Assembly: GCF_000379665.1 (NCBI RefSeq)
Contig: NZ_KB903373.1
Span: 89,458-153,457, forward strand
Reading direction: 5' to 3'
Source of the DNA: Butyricimonas synergistica DSM 23225
GTDB lineage: Bacteria; Bacteroidota; Bacteroidia; Bacteroidales; Marinifilaceae
DNA length: 64,000 nt
The translations under genes were made by a program, and so were the position numbers. How positions within the stretch are numbered: the first letter of the stretch is position 1; every line of letters starts with the position of its first letter. Under the pieces are notes generated by a model. It saw only the letters and a program-made list of their open reading frames with translations, searched no databases and was not told the origin of the DNA. This document shows positions 60,628 to 64,000 of the stretch, in pieces.

Positions 60628-60655
60628 ATCCGGATGCCGATTTGGTAGTCCGGAT
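60628..60655 (+). terminator. Hairpin after the HAD gene
   Basis: ATCCGGA (60628-60634) and TCCGGAT (60649-60655) pair perfectly. It lies 34 bases after the HAD stop codon. Its loop contains the -33 box of the following promoter. Confidence 0.5.
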
Positions 60656-60672
60656 AATAATTCTTATTTTTG
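60641..60672 (+). promoter_or_regulatory. Promoter of the second ABC-F gene
   Basis: TTTG (60641-60644), 20 bases, TATTTTTG (60665-60672). Transcription would start near 60679, giving a leader of about 360 bases before the ABC-F ATG. Confidence 0.7.
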
Positions 60673-60698
60673 TTCCCAGAAACTAAAAAATTACACCA

Positions 60699-60716
60699 AT
60701 GAAGATGTCTAAATAA
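60699..60716 (+). CDS. Five-codon upstream ORF (MKMSK) in the ABC-F leader
   Basis: ATG AAG ATG TCT AAA TAA, about 20 bases after the predicted transcription start. Short uORFs of this kind precede several antibiotic-inducible ABC-F and erm genes, where drug-stalled ribosomes alter leader folding. The ORF is too short to be proven coding. Confidence 0.45.
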   Translation: MKMSK

Positions 60717-60718
60717 TT

Positions 60719-61030
60719 AAGTCGGTTGTAAAAACCGATATAAAGTCTCCGAACGGAGTGTCGGGTTTTATTAATTGTTTCATGTGCCAGCACGATCGCA
60801 AAGAGGTCGTCGAGAGCCGACTTTTAATTTAGAGATCATGTCCCTTTCCTTATAAAGTTTGTAGAGCCACAAGGTCTGTAATGTCAATAGACCCGGGAAT
60901 GTTTTGCCCGTGGTTGATTCCTGTTTTTCGAGAGCACCATGTCGCTTTATGAACTTTACAAGCGTGAGGAACTTTGTCAGACTCGCTTGCCCGATAGATT
61001 GTTTTTCAAGTATTTAATTTCTTAACATTA
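60719..61030 (+). ncRNA. Structured leader RNA of the second ABC-F gene
   Basis: Several competing helices are visible. TCGGTT (60722-60727) pairs with AACCGA (60733-60738). The same AACCGA can instead join AAAACCGA with TCGGGTTTT (60761-60769) around CTCC/GGAG to give a terminator-like stem followed by ATTAATTGTTT. AAGTCGG (60719-60725) pairs with CCGACTT (60817-60823). A second domain is closed by TTATAAAGTTTGTAGAG (from about 60850) and CTTTATGAACTTTACAAG (from about 60945). No other gene is seen in this 440-base gap. It is not recognised as tmRNA, RNase P RNA or 6S RNA. Confidence 0.55.
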
Positions 61031-61036
61031 CATTTT

Positions 61037-62647
61037 ATGAGTGATATAGTCGTAAAACAAATAACTTATATTCACCCGAACAGGGAGTTTTTGTTTCAAA
61101 ATATCAATTTCACGCTTGGGGCTGGAGAGAAAGTATCGTTGGTCGGGAATAACGGTTCCGGGAAATCTACGCTTTTGAAAATCATGGCGGGACAGCTGGA
61201 ACCTTCCGGCGGAGAGGTGATTTGTGATGCTATCCCCTATTATATCCCGCAACATTTGGGACAGTACAATCATTTAACGGTGGCTGGGGCTTTGCGGGTG
61301 GAAGAAAAAATAGATGCATTGCATGCGATATTGAGAGGTGAAGTGGATGAATCCTATTTCACCACGCTTGGTGATGACTGGCAAGTAGAGGAAAGGTGTC
61401 GGGCGGCATTGGATAGCTGGGAATTGAAGCACGTGGAATTGACTTCAAGCATGGAATTATTGAGTGGCGGGGAGAAAACACGGATTTTTCTTGCCGGGCT
61501 CGATATTCATACGCCTTCCGTGGTGTTGTTGGATGAACCGACCAATCATTTGGATCGTTGGAGTCGGGAGAAATTGTATGACCTGATTTGTAGGGGAAGT
61601 GCCACGGTTTTGGTGGTGAGTCATGATCGGACATTATTGAATTTATTGTCCCAGACGATGGAACTGAGTAGAATGGGAATAACTGTTTATGGCGGTAATT
61701 ACGATTTTTGCAAGGAACAGAAAGAAGTTCGGGTTCAAGCATTACAAGAACGGATCGAGGATAAGCAAAAAGAATTACGGTTGGCGAAGAAGGTTGCCCG
61801 GGAAGCGGCTGAACGCCAACAAAAAAGAGAAGTGCGGGGAGAGAAACAGAGTTTACGCAAAGGGATTCCCCGTATTATGATGAACACTCTGAAGAACAGA
61901 GCGGAGAGCTGTTCCTCGAAATTGAAAGATGTACATGCGGAAAAGATCGGATCTATTGCGACTAGTCTTTCCGAAAATCGTGCGGCATTACCTGATCTGG
62001 GGCAGATGAAAGTGAATTTTAATCCGTCTGTGTTGCACGAGGGAAAGGTACTGGTTACGGCTCGTGACGTGAACTTCGGGTACACGGAGGGAATGCTGTG
62101 GGAACGACCTCTCGATTTCCAGATTAAAAGCGGTGAGCGGATAGCTTTGCGCGGGCGAAACGGTTCGGGGAAGACTACCTTGTTGCGTCTTTTATTAGGA
62201 AAATTGGAACCGACGAAAGGCGTGTTGACCCGGACGGACTTTAAGTACGTTTACCTTGACCAGGAATATTCCATGCTCCGGGCTGATCTTACCGTTTACG
62301 CACAAGCGGAGCGCTACAACGTGAATAACCTGCCGGAACATGAATTGAAGATGAGGCTCAATCGCTTCCTGTTTTCTGCTTTGGCATGGGATAAACCGTG
62401 TGAACAGTTGAGTGGTGGTGAGCGGATGAGATTGATATTTTGTTGCCTGATGATAAGTAATAATACTCCCGACGTGTTCGTGCTGGATGAACCCACGAAT
62501 AATCTGGATATTCAAAATATTGAAATCATGACCTCTACTATTCGGGATTACCGGGGTACCGTGATCGTTGTTTCCCACGACCAGCGATTTATGGAGGAGA
62601 TAGGGGTAGAACGTTGTATTGATTTATCATCGAGTAGTTTTTTTTGA
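61037..62647 (+). CDS. ABC-F family ATP-binding protein, possibly an antibiotic-resistance type
   Basis: 536 residues, two ABC cassettes: Walker A GNNGSGKS and GRNGSGKT, signatures LLSGGEKTRIFLAGL and LSGGERMRLIFCCL, Walker B LLDEPTNHLD and VLDEPTNNLD. The inter-domain linker (about 220-310) is long, basic and helical (KKVAREAAERQQKREVRGEK), as in ARE ABC-F proteins that displace drugs from the ribosome. A long structured leader with a uORF also fits an antibiotic-inducible gene. Classification as ARE is inferred. The C-terminus ends SSSSFF. Confidence 0.85.
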   Translation: MSDIVVKQITYIHPNREFLFQNINFTLGAGEKVSLVGNNGSGKSTLLKIMAGQLEPSGGEVICDAIPYYIPQHLGQYNHLTVAGALRVEEKIDALHAILRGEVDESYFTTLGDDWQVEERCRAALDSWELKHVELTSSMELLSGGEKTRIFLAGLDIHTPSVVLLDEPTNHLDRWSREKLYDLICRGSATVLVVSHDRTLLNLLSQTMELSRMGITVYGGNYDFCKEQKEVRVQALQERIEDKQKELRLAKKVAREAAERQQKREVRGEKQSLRKGIPRIMMNTLKNRAESCSSKLKDVHAEKIGSIATSLSENRAALPDLGQMKVNFNPSVLHEGKVLVTARDVNFGYTEGMLWERPLDFQIKSGERIALRGRNGSGKTTLLRLLLGKLEPTKGVLTRTDFKYVYLDQEYSMLRADLTVYAQAERYNVNNLPEHELKMRLNRFLFSALAWDKPCEQLSGGERMRLIFCCLMISNNTPDVFVLDEPTNNLDIQNIEIMTSTIRDYRGTVIVVSHDQRFMEEIGVERCIDLSSSSFF

Positions 62648-62895
62648 AATCTTAGAATAGCATGTAATTTCCCGAGGAGGGAAGAGAAGCTTCTCGTGAA
62701 GAAGTACGTGTGTGGCTGATTTTGTTGGGAATGATAATTGAGGTAAAGTGGCACGTACTTTTCGGGATGCTTGTATGTTGTAACCGGATAGGGAGAATAC
62801 CCGAGGAGGTAATACCTTAATCCGTATTTACTAGCGTATTACTTCCGGTGGAATAGTGTATAAAAAGTTTTAGGTAAGTTTTTAATTTCCTATAA
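62648..62895. other. Intergenic stretch without a visible gene
   Basis: No plausible coding frame was seen on either strand. Composition becomes AT-rich towards the right. No mobile-element ends or RNA gene were recognised. Confidence 0.5.
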
Positions 62896-62952
62896 GAACG
62901 CTATTTATATATAGGGTTCATATAGCGTTACTATAGGGTTCCTATAGCGTTC
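62896..62952. repeat. Palindrome with ATAGCGTT / TATAGGGTTC words
   Basis: GAACGCTAT (62896-62904) is repeated in perfect inverse as ATAGCGTTC (62944-62952). In between, TATAGGGTTC occurs twice and ATAGCGTT twice. It is the fourth element of this style in the window. The following 62953-63074 shows no gene. Confidence 0.7.
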
Positions 62953-63074
62953 ATGACGGAAATGATACGGAAGTGATACGAGATTAATATAGATTTAATA
63001 TTTGATTAGGGTGTGAATTTAAAGGAATTATCACGAGCGTTGCTGATAGCAATATCCTTGTTCTCTTTTATATT

Positions 63075-64000
63075 CTATTTCATTATTGAATCCAGTTTAT
63101 CAGCCAATTTAATAATATCATCTTTCTTTGCTAATACCTCCAACCATTCAGAGGGAATAGTAGCATAACCGTATATAATTCCTGCTAATCCTCCTGTAAT
63201 CGCACCCACAGTATTTGCATCATCTCCTAAATTCACTGCTTTTAAAACAGCATTTTTATAACTAGTAGTATTGAAGATACACCACAAGCTGGCTTCCAAT
63301 GTATCTATAACATATTCTGTAGAATGAATATCCTTCAATTCAATAGTTTTAAATTCTTCATAAGATAAGCCTGCTAACCTTTCAAAAGGAATGCCTTCTT
63401 CAATAAACATATCTCTTTTCAAGAGTTGTAATATTGTTTGCTGCATAGTTTGGTAGGCTTCCTCTACTGATTGGAGGTTGATATACTGTATGGCAAATTC
63501 ACATAAGGCGATACAGGCTAAAATACTTCTTGGGTGCCTGTAGGTTAACGAGGAAATTTCTTTTATTATCCTAAATTTCTTTTCTTCCTCCATGTTAAGG
63601 ATATAAGGTACTAGTGGAAGAATCCTCATGAGTGATCCGTCACTGTTACCTCGTTTATTATTTATCCCTGCTATATGTGGAGATCCGTTATTCCTTAAAT
63701 TTACAATGGTAAAATAATTTATATAGTTTATATCAAATGTTTCGTTAGCTGGTGTCCAATAGTCTTCATACATCCATTTCGTGAACTTGTTGATAATATC
63801 ATTTAGGTCATAACCATTACAGAGGGATTCTGCCAGACAAAAGGATAAAGAAGTATTGTCAGACCATGTACCTGCTGGTACATTAAACTGATCGAGTCCT
63901 TCCATTGTCGTGATTGGATTTTTTGCTACAACTTCTCTAGCTAAAAATTGAATTGGCAATCCCAAAGCATCACCTATGGCAGTTCCTAATAATATATCTT
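63075..64000 (-). CDS. ADP-ribosylglycohydrolase-family protein, 5' end beyond the window
   Basis: The frame is open to the right edge: upstream of the TTG at 63965 it continues DILLGTAIGDALG, the true N-terminal motif of the family, so the start lies beyond 64000. At least 308 residues are present. The metal-site motifs deviate: the expected Ser/Thr-Asp-Asp-Thr reads SDNT and the C-terminal GDDADT reads GDDANT, so one Asp in each is Asn. If these are ligands, activity may be altered. The family removes ADP-ribose from proteins or small molecules. The gene is distinctly AT-rich compared with the rest of the window, suggesting recent acquisition. Confidence 0.85.
   Translation of the reverse strand, partial: DILLGTAIGDALGLPIQFLAREVVAKNPITTMEGLDQFNVPAGTWSDNTSLSFCLAESLCNGYDLNDIINKFTKWMYEDYWTPANETFDINYINYFTIVNLRNNGSPHIAGINNKRGNSDGSLMRILPLVPYILNMEEEKKFRIIKEISSLTYRHPRSILACIALCEFAIQYINLQSVEEAYQTMQQTILQLLKRDMFIEEGIPFERLAGLSYEEFKTIELKDIHSTEYVIDTLEASLWCIFNTTSYKNAVLKAVNLGDDANTVGAITGGLAGIIYGYATIPSEWLEVLAKKDDIIKLADKLDSIMK

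Noticed and set aside
60817..60835. Intrinsic terminator ending domain 1 of the leader
   Set aside because: Only four strong base pairs precede the TTTT, and the closing strand is also needed by a longer pairing. Listed within the leader instead.
60719..61030. tmRNA, RNase P RNA, 6S RNA or group I/II intron
   Set aside because: No tRNA-like end, no GAGGAAAGTCC-type RNase P core, no domain V or P7 signatures. The promoter and position fit a leader better.
1..64000. CRISPR arrays, insertion sequences, tRNA and rRNA genes
   Set aside because: No regularly spaced direct repeats, transposase motifs, terminal inverted repeats with target duplications, tRNA arms or rRNA segments were found by eye.

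Overview
The window looks like a chromosomal segment of a gut-type Bacteroidota, most like the Butyricimonas/Odoribacter group. That placement is inferred from gene style, not from a search. Support comes from two ECF-sigma / FecR anti-sigma / SusC / SusD loci, Bacteroidota-typical versions of several housekeeping genes (a NagB-PIG-L fusion, an EF-G2 paralogue, type B L31, DUF4290, the alternative GlmU-like enzyme), and promoters matching the Bacteroidota pattern TTTG - about 19 nt - TAnnTTTG. No rRNA, tRNA, CRISPR array, insertion sequence or prophage was found.

Layout. 1-5.3 kb is accessory: unknown secreted and lipid-anchored proteins, an AT-rich zinc-ribbon membrane protein, a possible methyladenine-glycosylase relative and a DUF3791-type gene pair. 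5.3-9.1 kb holds lon and a GlmU-like nucleotidyltransferase. 9.3-22 kb is the first sigma/FecR/SusCD operon; it carries no glycan enzymes but a FAS1-like lipoprotein, a coiled-coil lipoprotein, a thioredoxin-fold protein and an M16 peptidase. 22-35 kb is housekeeping (rpmE, pgeF, lrgAB-like, exonuclease, PNP, lpxK, sppA, murA, folK, uvrD/pcrA, rsmE). 35-43 kb is the second sigma/FecR/SusCD locus, on the minus strand, ending in what appears to be a degenerate zincin lipoprotein. 43-60.6 kb is again mostly housekeeping: EF-G2, a membrane Zn peptidase, metK with a SAM-II-like riboswitch, a CDF exporter, a ROK regulator with nagB, two ABC-F genes (the second at 61.0 kb), cysM, an internally deleted acetyltransferase, gnd-zwf, patatin and HAD. 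The right end (from about 62.7 kb) is AT-rich and carries an ADP-ribosylglycohydrolase-family gene cut by the window edge.

The most striking signal is upstream of cysM: a 35-codon leader ORF ends with seven consecutive Cys codons, then Arg-Cys-Arg. It is followed by an RNA segment with two mutually exclusive pairings, one of which would mask the cysM start region. This looks like a cysteine-sensing leader. Other signals worth attention are a roughly 360-nt leader with a five-codon uORF before the second ABC-F gene, heptanucleotide arrays directly before the metK and ABC-F starts, MurA with Asp at the fosfomycin-target Cys position, an EF-G paralogue lacking the catalytic His, and a recurring class of palindromic short-word repeats between genes.
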